NCBI GenBank assembly: GCA_964017065.1
Contig: OZ024783.1
Coordinates: 7,790,391-7,854,390 of the forward strand
Reading direction: 5' to 3'
From: Haliclona indistincta
Taxonomy: Eukaryota > Porifera > Demospongiae > Haplosclerida > Chalinidae
DNA length: 64,000 nt
Positions 26,501 through 38,100 of the stretch are shown in pieces. The notes beneath the pieces were generated by a model that was not told where the DNA came from, searched no databases, and worked only from the letters and a program-made list of their open reading frames with translations. The first letter of the stretch is position 1, and every line of letters starts with the position of its first letter. Position numbers and translations under genes: made by a program.

Positions 26501-29500
26501 ACCAACCAGTGAGTCAAGCCTAGTCCACAATGAGTCGCAGAGCTTAGTGACGCGATCCTCACAACACGGCAAATTGTTCACAATACGTTAGAACACGTAT
26601 GCAGCGCGGTGAAACGCATGTTTTTTTTACTGCCGCGTGACGCGACATACTCTACGCTTGATGCTTTTCATGTGCAGGAAGTAATAAAACCGCTGTATTG
26701 ATAGTATTGTACATTATGTATGCCTTTTATGCATAATTCAGATATGGCTACGGAGAAGACCAGTCCAGTGGTGGATGCACTGTTCCTCAATGATCAACTA
26801 GAGGAGATCCCTTCTCACACTCCATGGAGCCCTCGGCAACCATCCCCACCTAACGGTGTGTAACTACCAAGGACAAAATATTTAATTCACTGTTTATTTC
26901 ACTCTCTCTTTCATTCCACCAGACCGACCTGGACAAAGTCTCAACTATGTTATCTTGACTACAAAGGAGTACATAAAGGTGTTCATTTTTCCTTTTTTGT
27001 TGTACTTGTGCATATGATAATCGGTCTTTGGTTTTATTAGAGCTATGGGTTTCCCGGCAAGAAGAAAATAAGCAGCTACTTACTGCCCAAAGAGGATGGA
27101 TGCATTGAAAAGAGCAGCCTATATGTACCATCTGGTGGTAAGAGTTCATTCACTCACTCACTCACTCACTCTCCATGTACTCATCTCAGTAGGTAAACCA
27201 CTTCTTCTCACTCTTGTGATGACGGGACAATTGGTCATTCACACTCTGCCAGAACTCTCTTGTGTCGCTAGAATTACTAGAACACCATTTACACAAATGA
27301 GGTATAACCTTGTATCTATACTGTATTGACAGTCTGTCATAGACTGTGAAGCTATCCACTAATAGTTAACTCTCCCACCCTCTCTCTGTCTCCCTCTTTC
27401 CCTCTCTCCCTCCCTCTCTCTCTCTCTCTCTCTCCCTCCTCTCCCTCTCTCCTCCCTCCCTCCCTCCCTTCCTTCCCCCTCCTTCTCCCTCCTTCCCTCT
27501 CTACCTCTCTCCCTTTCTTCCTCTCTCTCTCCCTCCCTCCTCCCTCTCTCCCTCCCTTTCTCCCTCCCTCTCTCTCTCTCTCTCTCCCTCTCTCCCTCCT
27601 TCCCTCCTCTCTCTCTCCCTCCCTCTCTCCCTCCCTCCCTCTCTCTCTCCCTCCCTCCCTCCCTCCCTCCCTCCTCCCTCTCTCCCTCCCTCACTCCCTT
27701 TACCTCCAGTGGTCACGACAATCTATCACTTACTGCTGCTGGTCATGGTGTATTCATACACTCTCCTACTGAAATACAGCGTCTAGCTATTTCTCCAAAA
27801 GGCGACAATGAGCATTCTCTTTATCAGCCTCTCCTCTTCACTGAGCGTGTTGCCCCAGTAGTGAAGAGAAGCTCTCGAATTGTTGGTTCAAGATCATCAC
27901 GATTGCTCTTGCAAGATAGAGACAACTTGTGTAAGTCTAGTGCTAGCCTCGTACCCAGGCGCTAGAAGGGGGTGGAGCGAAGGGGGAGAAAAAACAGCGC
28001 CTGGTATATACTGCTTACGCATGCGCGACTAGCGGTGGAATTCCACCGCCGCCGGTTATCATCGTACACGTTTGTAGTACGTGATGAATATTCATCAGTT
28101 TTTTAGCAGTTCGTGAAGCTTTCCTGTTTGCAATCTGCTGTCATGACTGTATTCTAGCGGCTTTTCTTGAAGCTCTAGCACAAGAGCAGAAGTACAATTT
28201 AACAACTGGGTGCTCCTGGTAGCGGAAACGAGCGACATCGATTGACAAGAGCGGTATAAATGACGCGATTAAGCCTACTATTGCGTATGCACGCTCACCA
28301 CAAAGTTATTTGTCGAATCCAGAGCTAGAGCTGACGATCGAGTTGCTACTCAGTCAGTTGCTTGTAAGTTTAATAATGGAGGCGTGGTCTGAATAACCGC
28401 TACCACGTTTTCATGACATAATCGGAATATTTTACAGTAAAATAAACGGATATTTAGCGCATGCGTGTGCAGTAGATACCAGGCGCTTATTTTTTCTCCT
28501 CACTAGCGCCTGGGTACGAGGCTAGTCTAGTGCATGAAGTCAGTTTTCTGTTACATTATTTATAATGTACGAAACATGTGTATTGAATACAGGCAGAGAA
28601 AAAATTTAAATTTTGTAGATTATAAACTTTCATAGCTATTAATCGTGTATTTTGAGTTAAAATTGTGTCATAGTTCGGATGGACCCACAGAATTTCATGA
28701 CCTACGTACGTGATGATACACTAGTTGCCTAGAACGGTGTCCTATAAATAGAGTGGTGTCCTATAAATAGAACGGCGTCCTATACACACAACAATGTTGT
28801 GCAGTGGAACCCCTCTTTTACGGACACTCTTGGGACCCACCTGTAGTGCCCTGATTAGGAAGGTGTCCTAATTTCAGGGGTATTTATACATACAAAGCAT
28901 CGATTTGGGCAGGCCTTTGTAGCATTCTTCATCACATCCGGATCGGTACGTGTGTGTGTGTCCTTATTTCAGGGGTATCCTCAGTGAGGGGCTCCACTGT
29001 AGTACACAAAAAGTTGCTTTGAATTCACCTAACACAATGTTGCAGGCAACATTGTTGCTTGGTTGTGCACAATAGTGTATCAATGTTTTTACGGCAATTT
29101 TGATAATGTTTTTTTCATGCAGTTGGAGCATCGATGAGCACGCTAAAACGAACACAACTGACCCAGTCTACTCCATCAATAGTCGCTACTGGTGGGACTA
29201 GAGAAGAGAATGATGGCGGATTAACCAGAAGTGGTTGGAGAGGAAAGAAAGATGACGTATCCAGTGGTGGAAGATACAGAGGAGGAAGACAAAGCCTCGG
29301 AGAGACCAGAACAAATGGAGTAGCTACTGCTGGCAATACTTATCAAAGAGCACAACAGGTATAGCACTTTGCTTTGTTGATTTTTAGCGTTTGTAATTGT
29401 GTCACCTTTACCATAATTTGCAGTTCTGTTATCTTTAGTTCGAAACATATTATAGTATGCTATGCATGCACCTTTGACTGTACAATTGCTATTATGTGAT

Positions 29501-29953
29501 AAAATTGTGCATGCGTTTCTCAAGAAAATCGCTGCTTGTTTGATGAAAATGAGTTTGCAATTTACGCAGTACTACCGCGGTGTATGTTCAAACAGTCTAA
29601 ACTTAGTTTGCGTCTTACATAATTGTAATGGATGTTGTAAAGCAAACAATGCCAAGATTCCATTCAAATGTTAGGCTTATGTTTCAAGACAAAACATACA
29701 AATAATCATTCAAATAATTATTATGTTTATTTTATTAATTTTTGTTATGATTATGTGTATAAAGATTTCAAATAATTATGTTTTTGTTATGCTAAATTAC
29801 GTTTATTTTCTCATTGTACAGGCTCTTCATGAGCGTGGTGAGGCTTTGCATAGAACACAAGATGCTACTGCTAACATGCTCAGTGCTGCAGAGACTTACG
29901 GAGACACGATGAAACGATTTCGAGAGAAGTACCACCTCACTGACTCACACTGA
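17600..29953 (+). CDS. STXBP5: Tomosyn / syntaxin-binding protein 5-like, ~27 exons
   Basis: Tomosyn is a cytosolic regulator of SNARE assembly and vesicle secretion; its C-terminal R-SNARE competes with VAMP for syntaxin/SNAP25. Exon 1, 17600-17623, is MDEFKVTE. Exon 2, 17736-~17845, gives TLRHGFPHRPTCLAYD and LLAIGSHNGS, the family N-terminal signature. Then 18283-18367, 18856-18956, 19335-19493 (NWLYIGTKEGNTFF), 20105-20171, 20333-20431, 20881-20998, 21120-21353, 21403-21475, 22426-22579, ~23396-23468 (WPLNGGVWD), 23534-23574, 23685-23799, 24217-24312, ~24929-25174, 25632-25721, 25789-25923, ~25990-26068, ~26386-26509, ~26742-26853, 26921-26979, ~27040-27138, 27190-27301, ~27710-27930, 29123-29359, 29821-29953. 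The last exon (ALHERGEALHRTQD... to TGA) is the R-SNARE-like coiled coil, which separates it from LLGL proteins. The order matches the family throughout. Junctions marked ~ are uncertain by a few bases. Confidence 0.9.
18488..18620. mobile_element. Short hairpin MITE in a tomosyn intron
   Basis: Inverted arms: GTCTAGTGTGATATTATGAC with CTCTTCCGCAAAACG at the left, and CGTTTTGCGGGAGAGGATCA through GCACTAGAC at the right, around a short loop. The stem is over 45 bp with few mismatches. The superfamily could not be assigned. Confidence 0.65.
19050..19228. repeat. Dispersed repeat shared with the receptor cluster
   Basis: This tomosyn intron segment (GCCACTGATGTAGGTATCTA ... CATCCTTTTGATTTCGACAG) closely matches 37060-37206 in a receptor intron, and again 46190-46334. 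It is the same element family but lacks the left inverted terminus present at 36878. Confidence 0.75.
20672..20705. repeat. Perfect hairpin in a tomosyn intron
   Basis: ATTAGTTAAAGCAC and GTGCTTTAACTAAT flank a six-base loop. It lies in a stretch (20575-20760) that reads like MITE remnant, with no family assigned. Confidence 0.6.
21847..21990. mobile_element. Foldback MITE in a tomosyn intron
   Basis: The left arm (AGACGATAGATTCTCGGTGC to GGAAACC) pairs with the right arm (GGTTTCCGCGGTGATC to CCATCGTCT) as an imperfect ~55 bp inverted repeat. No coding capacity. Confidence 0.6.
22116..22387. mobile_element. Inverted-repeat element, ~272 bp, with ~100 bp arms
   Basis: The left arm starts CACAATATGTGAACTAATTT and includes CTCCAGAAAATTTTGAGC and GCATGCCTGTAATCAAAT. 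The right arm has the inverted counterparts ATTTGATTACAGGCATGCG, CAAAATTTTCTGGAGC and CACATATTGTG. It is wholly intronic and ends about 40 bp before the tomosyn exon at 22426. Confidence 0.75.
23823..24190. repeat. CACT-type microsatellite, ~365 bp
   Basis: Long run of CACT units interrupted by CTTT, TCGT and CATT variants, in the tomosyn intron between exons ending 23799 and starting 24217. A length-polymorphic site is likely. Confidence 0.95.
24443..24585. mobile_element. 143 bp MITE in a tomosyn intron
   Basis: Terminal inverted repeats AGTTAGACAGCGCATCC and GGATGTGCTGTCTAACT, with imperfect pairing continuing inwards and a GC-rich centre (GCGTCCGAGCGTAGCGAAGG). No target duplication was discerned. 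Confidence 0.7.
26159..26319. mobile_element. Tc1/mariner-type MITE (TA target site)
   Basis: Starts CAGTGAAACCTGTCTTAAGG and ends TTAAGCAGGTTTCTCTG. It is flanked by TA at 26157-26158 and 26320-26321. A second copy of the same family lies at 56384-56538. It carries no transposase and sits in a tomosyn intron. Confidence 0.85.
27373..27705. repeat. CT-rich low-complexity tract
   Basis: About 330 bp of TCCC/TCTC repeats directly upstream of the tomosyn exon at ~27710, so it doubles as an extreme polypyrimidine tract. Arg/Glu/Gly-rich reading frames on the opposite strand are artefacts of this composition. Confidence 0.95.
27944..28524. mobile_element. 581 bp MITE with 9 bp target duplication
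   Basis: Termini TAGCCTCGTACCCAGGCGC and GCGCCTGGGTACGAGGCTA are perfectly inverted and continue inwards (CCAGGCGC...CTCC). The sequence GTCTAGTGC flanks both ends (27935-27943 and 28525-28533). An 8-9 bp duplication suggests a hAT- or Mutator-like mobiliser. It is intronic in tomosyn and has no long ORF. Confidence 0.85.
28802..28999. mobile_element. Tc1/mariner-like MITE, 198 bp
   Basis: Starts CAGTGGAACCCCTC and ends GAGGGGCTCCACTG. The right flank is TA and the left flank is TG, so the target TA is probably mutated. Inside are inverted GTGTCC(T)TAATTTCAGGGG blocks. It is preceded by a three-unit GTCCTATA tandem repeat at about 28735-28790. Confidence 0.7.
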
Positions 29954-30145
29954 AGCTACCCATGATGACTGAACATTTTGTATATTATAAAAAATGTCTC
30001 AAATATTTTTATATAGTTTGTCATGCAATTTATAACAATTTTATGTGCAATGATAATTTTTCTTGTGACAAAACCTTGTACAGTAATAATTATTATTATG
30101 TATGGCGAAAGTTCATGTATTTGCAGTCAATTGTTATGTTAATTT

Positions 30146-33100
30146 TTACAATCGTTGTGTAGTAGAACAGTGACTTGACGACATGTAAGCTTCATTATTC
30201 CTGCATTCAATCAGCTGATGAGTAATCACATTGTGCAATATTATGTAACGTACGTCATTTGATGAAACAGAGTTCTTTACTCGTTGTTTGAGGGACACTA
30301 TCTCTTCTTCTAGTTGAGCAATCTTGGTCTTCTCATAATATGCAGTATTTGTTGTCGGTTGTTCTGTGTCTTCATTGGAGAATACTTTCTCTCCATGTGG
30401 ATCTCTCCACAGAGATATCATCTGAATAACCAATAGGGCATGTATACTGATGAATTGTATTTGTACCTTTGGTATAAAAATTAGTCCAACAGCTGCACTG
30501 GCAGCCAAGAGAACATGTCCTAAGCTTAATGCATCAGAAACGTTGTTGTAGTCTTGAAGTACCAGTCCGAGAAGAAAGCTTTCCACAATTGCAATAGTGG
30601 AAAAGTAGACAATCACCGCTATTTCTTTTGCATCATTCACTGCTTTGATCTTCACATTGCGAATTTTCACAGCTAGCACAACTGCAGCGATCTGTTGAGC
30701 ACAAATTGCCAATATTGAAATCAGGTTTTGTCAATAATAAAAGGCGAGTAACAGCCTCCATGCTGGCATTGTAACAATATTTACATGTACCTGAAGCATT
30801 CCTAGGTAGAGGTACAATATTAATAACCAAATAAAAGACAGTTGTGGATAGCAGTTAATGATTACAAATGTCTGAAGAATTCCTTGATCCTAAAAAAATA
30901 ATTTTAAATTACAAGAATAATTGCACCACTAATGTGCTTACATTTCTTGTGTCACGTGTTTCTCTATCTGGGCTGGTGAAGGCTCTTGGTAATATGGCTG
31001 GTATTGAGAAGCCAATCACTAACAACACAACCACTATTGCTTGAACAATAGCTATGAATATTCCAAGGTGCCAATCGGTTATATTCTAAAGAGAAACATT
31101 GTGTTAGGTAGACAGTGAGGATAGTATAATATGCCTTCTTTTTGGGAGTTGGATTATGAAATATATAATATATTCTCCACATTTTAGCCAAAATAGTTCC
31201 AAATGCTAAAGTATGTCCAAAAGAACCAACAATATTTTCCAACTAAAGGAGAACAAGTTTTCATATTTTATCAGTAATAAGCATGCAGAACCTTGCAGCA
31301 AACATCCCACACAGCTAGACTATCAGAATATGGCATTCTGATGAATACAGATCCATATGTCAGTATACCACCAGCTATGATGAAGTAGTTTAGGTTGGGG
31401 CTTGTGAGACGAACAATTCTACGTATAAATCATAACCCCATATTTGGATTTCAGACATCATTGTTACCTTCTCTTTCTAAAAGCAATGTTGAAAACTAGA
31501 CAAACGAGACAGAAGAGAATTCCTCCAACAGCAAAGGTATACAAAGACGCCACAACAGCAACATGATAGATACTTATAACAGTGATAGTCGATCCATCAG
31601 GTGGTATACCATCTGTGTTGAATAAATTTTAAACAGCATCATTAACTTTTCAGATGACTTACTTGGCCAAACAGTGGATTCATTTTCCTCTGCTGTGTAG
31701 TCAAATGACATGTTGTCCAAGTCAACATTCGCAAACTTTTGAAGCATTAATTGTGATGAGCCTGTATAATTAATTACCGTGCATGAGTGTATTGTGCAGG
31801 CTGCATGGACTAACTGTTTCTGTACTGTAGTAATCTAACTGTATCTTGTTTACGTACTCCTGAGCTATCAAAATGAAGTGGTCCCTAAAGAATATAATAA
31901 AGTAAAGGAAATTAAAATTATTATGGATACCAAGGTTATACGTAATAGGTTTCAGTTTTCATTGGGTGTGGTGGGCTAAAGATGTGCTTAACAAACAATC
32001 AAGCACTCACTGACAATCCAGTGAAGTTAGTTTCACTGAGGCTGTGTCTGATGAGACAAGCTGTGCTGCTGTTACCATAACTGAACTCCTCCAGTGGAAC
32101 AGGAGAAGGACCACAGTCCAATGTGTCATTGGTGTTGATCATATTCATAGTTTTGTTTAGAGCAAGTGCTAACGTCCATACACTGTCATATGCTAGTGTC
32201 TCCACAAATGGTCTTAATTGTTCTACACTCAGTGAGGAAATACATTATGCAAGTTAATTTAATTTACCTGTAGACAGCAAGTTGTCACTAAAAGGGTACT
32301 GCTGTATAACCAGAGCTCTCTCCAGTACAGATGCCAGCTCATCCTCTGTGCAGTTGACATCATTAGTTGATCTCCACCAATCCTCAGAGTACCAGCCATA
32401 CAGTATCCAGGTATAATCAGGATATCTTCTTGATGATTTACTGGCCTATTATGATTCCAATGTGGCAACTAATAAAAAAGCTAATAAAGTATGCACCTCA
32501 CACATAATTTGAATAGCCTTGTCTTCAAAAGCGTTGATTAAATTAATACGAGAATTGTCAACCTATGGATAAAAAATTACGTTGATTATAATGAACAATA
32601 TGTATTTTCTTTCGTACAGATATGTTGTCAATATCTTGGCTAGTACTGAATCTAGAAGGAGGCAGCACTGTAATGTTACTGGTAGAGAACTCTTGAATAA
32701 CTATTTCCTCAACCTGTGTGATAGAAATAACTCCAGAGTGCAAAGTCTGTGCAATACATTGTTTGATATTTTGTACCAAACAATAGTCTAGTACAATGGC
32801 ATGATATTTACATAATAAGGAAGTGCAAATAACAACCAACCTGTAGGAACGGACGCTCATTCTGTGTTAGTATCGATATCTGACTCCATCGAAAAGTTCT
32901 CACTAAAGCAACAAGTGCACGAACAAAATTATGATCAGAAGGATACAGCACATAGTGTCCATTACTCATGGCTGCATCAGCAGAACTGCCAGATGGAGTA
33001 TATGATATCTATTTAAATAGTAGTAATTTTTGTAAAAATAAAGTCTACTTGATACTCACCAGTGGTAGTCTATACAATGATACTATGTCAGCAACAGGCT

Positions 33101-33476
33101 GAGTAGAGACTGAACAGCCACAACCAATCACACCAATGAGAGTTGGAGAGGGGAGCTGTATTTGAGTCAGGAACTCTCGCACTGCTGTTGGTCCATCACA
33201 CTACGTATAATGTACCACAACAATGAGCGTTTAAATCTGAGCACTACAAACCTTGTGATCAATGATCATCGAGAAATTCAATTCATAGCCATTCAAAAGT
33301 GATGGATCATTGTTTATCCGTTTCAAGGCTAGGTCAGAAGCTACTGCAGCTCCGCTGGTGTTGAATCGTGGCGAATTGGAGACCATCAACAAAATGGACA
33401 GATTATTCGATTCCGCTGTTTGAAACCAAAGCAATATTTCTGAAAAGAGAATCCATGCAAAGGACGACGTCCACAT
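30146..33476 (-). CDS. GABA-B-type metabotropic receptor (class C GPCR), apparently intact
   Basis: Family-C GPCR with an extracellular Venus-flytrap domain, seven TMs and a cytoplasmic coiled coil. Exons run downwards from 33476: a signal peptide (MWTSSFAWILFSEILLWFQT) and the start of the ligand domain in exon 1; ~33061-33200 with CDGPTAVREF and IGVIGCGCSVSTQPVADI (compare GABBR1 IGAGCSSVST); ~32849-33011; ~32617-32718; ~32499-32562; ~32269-32445 (WILYGWYSEDWWRS, cf. GABBR1 WFLIGWYADNWF); ~32010-32233 (LAYDSVWTLALALNKT); ~31822-31885; ~31662-31761; then TM exons ~31468-31614, 31293-31423 (TSPNLNY), 31133-31241, 30940-31086, ~30790-30893 and 30468-30700 (TM6-7, FIPKV). The last exon carries a coiled coil (KTKIAQLEEEIVSLKQRV). 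The TM regions match GABA-B receptors in order. The ligand is unknown. It lies tail to tail with tomosyn, about 190 bp apart. Confidence 0.85.
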
Positions 33477-33636
33477 CTTTGCGTATGCTGTACATGTACG
33501 TACGTAGCACTCGGGTTTCCCTACCGTACTTATTTACTGAGCGCGTGTGGGCGCGTCTCGCAATATAAGCGTAAAGGGGTGGGGCTCGTTGCTGGCTGTG
33601 ATTAGGATACATGATCTGATGAACGAGCTCATGGGC

Positions 33637-34757
33637 TATTTAGTTTTTGCTTAAGGGACGATAATTCTTGTTCAAATTGGGCTATCTTGTCTTCAATAAC
33701 AGAGTTTACTGTAGTATCATTGGTTGTAAACACTTTCTCTCCTTTTGGATCTTGCCAAAGAGATTACAGGAGGTTTTCAGAAACAAGCAGACAGGATCTA
33801 AGTTGTGGTCTTGATACAGTTTACACAATGTACCACAAACTGGCACATTCCAGAACTGCGTTTTGTATTTTACAGAATGGTTTTTGTACTAATTCTACAA
33901 TGCTGAAACCTAGTGAAGGTGTAACATTCCTTGATTGCCCATGGAGTCTGGAGAGTCTAGATCATTTGAAGTAATGATTGCTGATGCAGCAAAAAACGCG
34001 AGCACTACTTTCTCGACGATCGCTTTATTCCACTGGCAATCAAGGAGTAATACTCAATGATCTTCACAAGCTTTCAGCACTGTAGGATTTATACATAATT
34101 ACATGTATTGTTAACAAAAACACAGTTTGGAATGTGTCTGTTTGTGGTACATTGTGTAAACTCTATCGAGACCACAAGCTAGACTCTGTCCGTTTGCTTC
34201 TGACAACCTAACTGCAAACTGCTGTACCAGCATCTACAATGAAAAGCATTATAAACTTGATTTTTCTGCCAAGCTTGTTGAAAATTAATGCTACATACCT
34301 TCGGTGTAAAGGTCAAACCTACAATAGCACTAGCAGCTAGCACAAGATGCCCTGCACTCAAAACTATATAATGAGACATGGTTGCCTGGAAGCACAAGCG
34401 TAAGTATTAAACTTTCCAATACTGCAATGGTAGTGAAATAGAACTATTTCTTTCGAGTCATTTACAACTTTAATGTTCACATCAGAGCAAGTACCAATGC
34501 AGCTGTCTGTTTAAAAATAATAACCCATGGACATTTTTTCATTTCTAGTACCTGGAGAAATGCTAAGTAAAGATACAATGTCAGTGTCAAAGTATAGATG
34601 GCAGTGGATAGCATTTTACTATCAAGAAAGTTTGGCGAATGCCGTCTTCGTGGAAATCTTAACTTGTGCTTACATTTTAGTATTCTATAAAAATAATAAT
34701 TAGTACAAAGAGTCTTTTTTTATGCACATGCCTTCCTTCTTGGAGATGGATTATGAA
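33637..34757 (-). pseudogene. 3' relic of a GABA-B-type receptor
   Basis: Only the C-terminal exons remain: coiled-coil/tail sequence at ~33637-33766, TM6-7 sequence at ~34227-34500 with deletions (the AGAACTATTTC region has lost ~15 bases relative to 40338), then fragments of earlier TM exons to ~34757. The coding exon is split at 33766/34225 by a TA-flanked MITE. At ~34765 the receptor sequence stops and tomosyn-intron-like sequence begins, a duplication breakpoint. Confidence 0.8.
33767..34224. mobile_element. TA-target inverted-repeat element, 458 bp, splitting a receptor relic exon
   Basis: Flanked by TA (33765-33766 and 34225-34226). Arms include CAGAAACAAGCAGACAGGAT and GTTTACACAATGTACCACAAAC at the left, and GTTTGTGGTACATTGTG plus TTTGCTTCTGACAACC at the right. 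Ends CAGGAGG and AACTGCTG. The uninterrupted exon sequence is visible at 40123-40140. No transposase. Confidence 0.75.
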
Positions 34758-34769
34758 ATAGATACATTT

Positions 34770-34965
34770 TTATGTGCTTATGTTGTTTAATACGTAATTT
34801 ATTTTCTCATTGCATATACCCTTCATAAGCATGCCATGGTGAGGCTTTGCATAGAACACAAGATGCTATTGCTAAGTTGCTCAGCGCTGCAGAGACGATT
34901 TTGAGAGAAGGACTACCTCACCAAATCACATTGAAGCTACCCATGATGACTGAATAATATTTGTA
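34770..34965 (+). pseudogene. Decayed copy of the tomosyn R-SNARE last exon
   Basis: Matches 29795-29985: GGTGAGGCTTTGCATAGAAC, ACAAGATGCTA(T/C)TGCTAA, GCTCAG(C/T)GCTGCAGAGAC and GAAGCTACCCATGATGACTG. The splice acceptor is destroyed (ATATA instead of TACAG), a short deletion removes part of the SNARE helix, and the frame is broken. Similarity continues through the tomosyn 3' flank into the receptor 3' end, so it was copied together with the receptor by segmental duplication. Confidence 0.9.
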
Positions 34966-35190
34966 TTATACAAATGTTTTTTTGTACTTTGTCATGCAAT
35001 TAATTTTATAACAATTTTATGTGCAATGATAATTTTTTCTGTGACAAAACCTTGTGCAATAATAACTATTATGTATGGTGAAAATTCATGTGTTAATTAT
35101 TGTGTTTTAATGTAATGGTAATGTTACATGTAAAATCGTTGTGTAATAGAACAGTGACTTGATGACTTGTAAGCTTCATTATTCCTGCAT

Positions 35191-38100
35191 TCAATCAGCT
35201 GATGAGTAATCACATTGTGCAATATTAATGTAACATACGTCATATGATGAAACAGAGTTCTTTACTCGTTGTTTGAGGGACACTATCTCTTGTTCTAGTT
35301 GAACGATCTTGGTCTTCTCAAAATATGCAGTACTTGATGGCGGTTGTTCTGTGTCTTCATTGGTGAACACTTTCTCTCCATGTGGATCTCTCCACAGAGA
35401 TATCATCTGGCACGTATGTGCATGTTTTCTGGGCATGTATACTGATGAATTGTATTTGTACCTTAGGTATAAAAATTAATCCAACAGCTGCACTGGCAGC
35501 CAAGAGAACATGTCCTAAGCTCAATGCTTCAGAAACGTTGTTGTAGTCTTGAAGTACCAGTCCGAGAAGAAAGCTTTCCACTATTGCAATAGTGGAGAAG
35601 TAGACAATTACTACTATTTCTTTTGCATCATTCACTGCTTTGATCTTCACATTACGAATTTTCACAGCTAGCACAACTGCAGCTATCTGTTGAGCACAAA
35701 ACAGCCAATGTTGAAATCAGGTGTTTTCAAAAGTAAAAGGCATGACACGGCCTCCATACTGGTATTATTTACACATACCTGAAGCATTCCTAAGTATAAG
35801 TACAATATAAATGTCCAAATCATAGACAGTTGTGGATAACAGTTAAAAATTAAAAATGTCTGCAGAATTCCTTGATCCTAAAAATTGTAAATTAGAAGAA
35901 TTGCACTACTAATGTGCTTACATTTCGGGAGTCACGTGTTTCTCCATCTGGGCTGGTGAAGGCTCTTGGTATTGTGGCTGGTATTGAGAATCCAATCACT
36001 AACAACGCAACCACTATTGCTTGAACAATAGCTATGAATATTCCAAGGTGCCAATCGGTTATATTCTAAAGAAAAGCAAAGTACTAGATAGACAGTGAGG
36101 ATAGTACGTGCCTTCTTTTTGGGAGCTGGATTATGAAATATGTATAGAATTCTCCACATTTTAGCCAAAATTGTTCCAAATGCTAAACTATGTCCAAAGG
36201 AAGCAACAATAGTTTCCAACTATGGGAGAACAAGTTTTCATATTTTATCAGTAAAAAGGATGCAGAACCTTGCAGCAAACATCCCACACAGCTATACTAT
36301 CAGAATATGGCATTCTGATGAATACAGATCCATATGTCAGTATACCACCAGCTATGATGAAGTAGTTTAGGTTGGGGCTTGTGAGACGAACAATTCTACG
36401 TATAAATCATAAATATTTGGATTTCAGACATCATTGTTACCTTCTCTTTCTAAAAGCAATGTTGAAAACCAGACAAACAAAACAGAAGAGAATTCCTCCA
36501 GCACCAAAGACATACAGAGGCGCCACAGCAGCAACATGAAAGACACTTATAACAGTGATAGTCGATCCATCAGGTGGTATACCATCTGTGTTGAATAAAT
36601 TTCAAACAACATCCGATTAAATTTTCAGATGACTTACTGGGCCATACGGTGAATTCGTTTTCCTCTGCTGTGTAGTTAAATGACATAGTGTCCAAGTCAA
36701 CATTTGCAAAATTTTGAAGCTTTAATTGTGATGAGCCTGTATAATTAATTCCCATGAGTGTATTGTGCAGCTAGGTTGCATGGACTAACTGTTTCTGTAC
36801 TGTAGTAATCTAACTGTATCTTGTTTACGTACTCCTGAGCTATCAAAATGAACTGGTCCCTAAAGAATGCAAAGAAATTAAAAAGATTTCTATCGAAATC
36901 AAAAGGATGTAGGGATTCAGAAAAAATGGTAACACGATTGACTTGCCAACAGACCATAGAGCCCAACATCAGTGGCTGCTGTGGGTAGTTACTGTTGACT
37001 GACACCTGACGTGCTTTGAAATTAAATCAGCTTGTGACAAAATACTTATCTTATGTACAGCCACTGATGTAGGGATCTATGGTCTGTTAGCCAGTCAATC
37101 GTGCTACCATTCCATGCTTGTTCCTTGTTGGTCTACATTGTGGACCAGTGGTAGATTTCACAATCCTACATCCTTTTGATTTCAATAGAAATCCTTTGAA
37201 TTTTCTTGTTAGTGTCCTTTTTTCAGTGAATTACAGATCAATATCATGCATGTACTGAGCCGTCTTTGTTTCCATCATTAGTTCAGTTTTCCTGTTGTTG
37301 ATGGCTTTTCTAAACATGTCAGCTCGCCTACGCATGCATGCAGTGCGTACGAGCCCCGCCTACACTTGTCTGTAGACCTACGGCATACGGTGGTTATAGT
37401 TACGTATCTGTCAAGCGCAGAACGGTCGAGCTTACCATTGTTCGAAGACTTCAGACAAATTTAATGTGCTCCGTGATCCATTCGGCGCGGCGATGCTCAA
37501 GCTAGTACTTGATCACGTGCGTATTGCGCAGTCTCAATATTGGCGTCTACGTAACACTTAAAATATCAATGACAGTTGGCGGGTGTTTTGGTCTCGGCAT
37601 TGCTCGCGTAAAGGCGCTAAATGTAGGCGCGCTCAATAAAGAATGAAGTTGAGAAAGAAAGCGGAAAGAAGACTGAAGAAAACGAAGATGACAAAACTTC
37701 CGGGTTTGTCACATTAGTAACAATTTCAAGTAATCTCCTTGCTACTGTGAGGTGAGCCAACGCCAGATAGCAGATCTAAGTGTCTTTGGACGTATAAAAT
37801 TAATCACCATGCAGACGAAATATCAGCTTTTGAACGCTAATACATTGTGTGCAGCCGCCATCTTGTTTTTCGTGCATCCCTCATAGGGAAGTAGTACCTT
37901 GCCTTCCTAATATAACGTAAAGGAAATGGATACCAAAGTTATAGTAATAACTATCGGTTTCCTTTGGGTGAGGTGGGCTGCAGATGTACTTAACAAGCAA
38001 TCAAGCACTCACTGATATTCCAGTGAAGTTAGTTCCTCTGAGGGTGTGTCTGATGAGACAAGCTGTGCTGCTGTTACCATAACCGAACTCCTCCAGTGGA

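Noticed and set aside
27359..27716. Two Arg/Glu/Gly-rich ORFs (minus)
   Set aside because: They are translations of the CT-rich simple repeat; the real tomosyn exon starts just after it on the plus strand.
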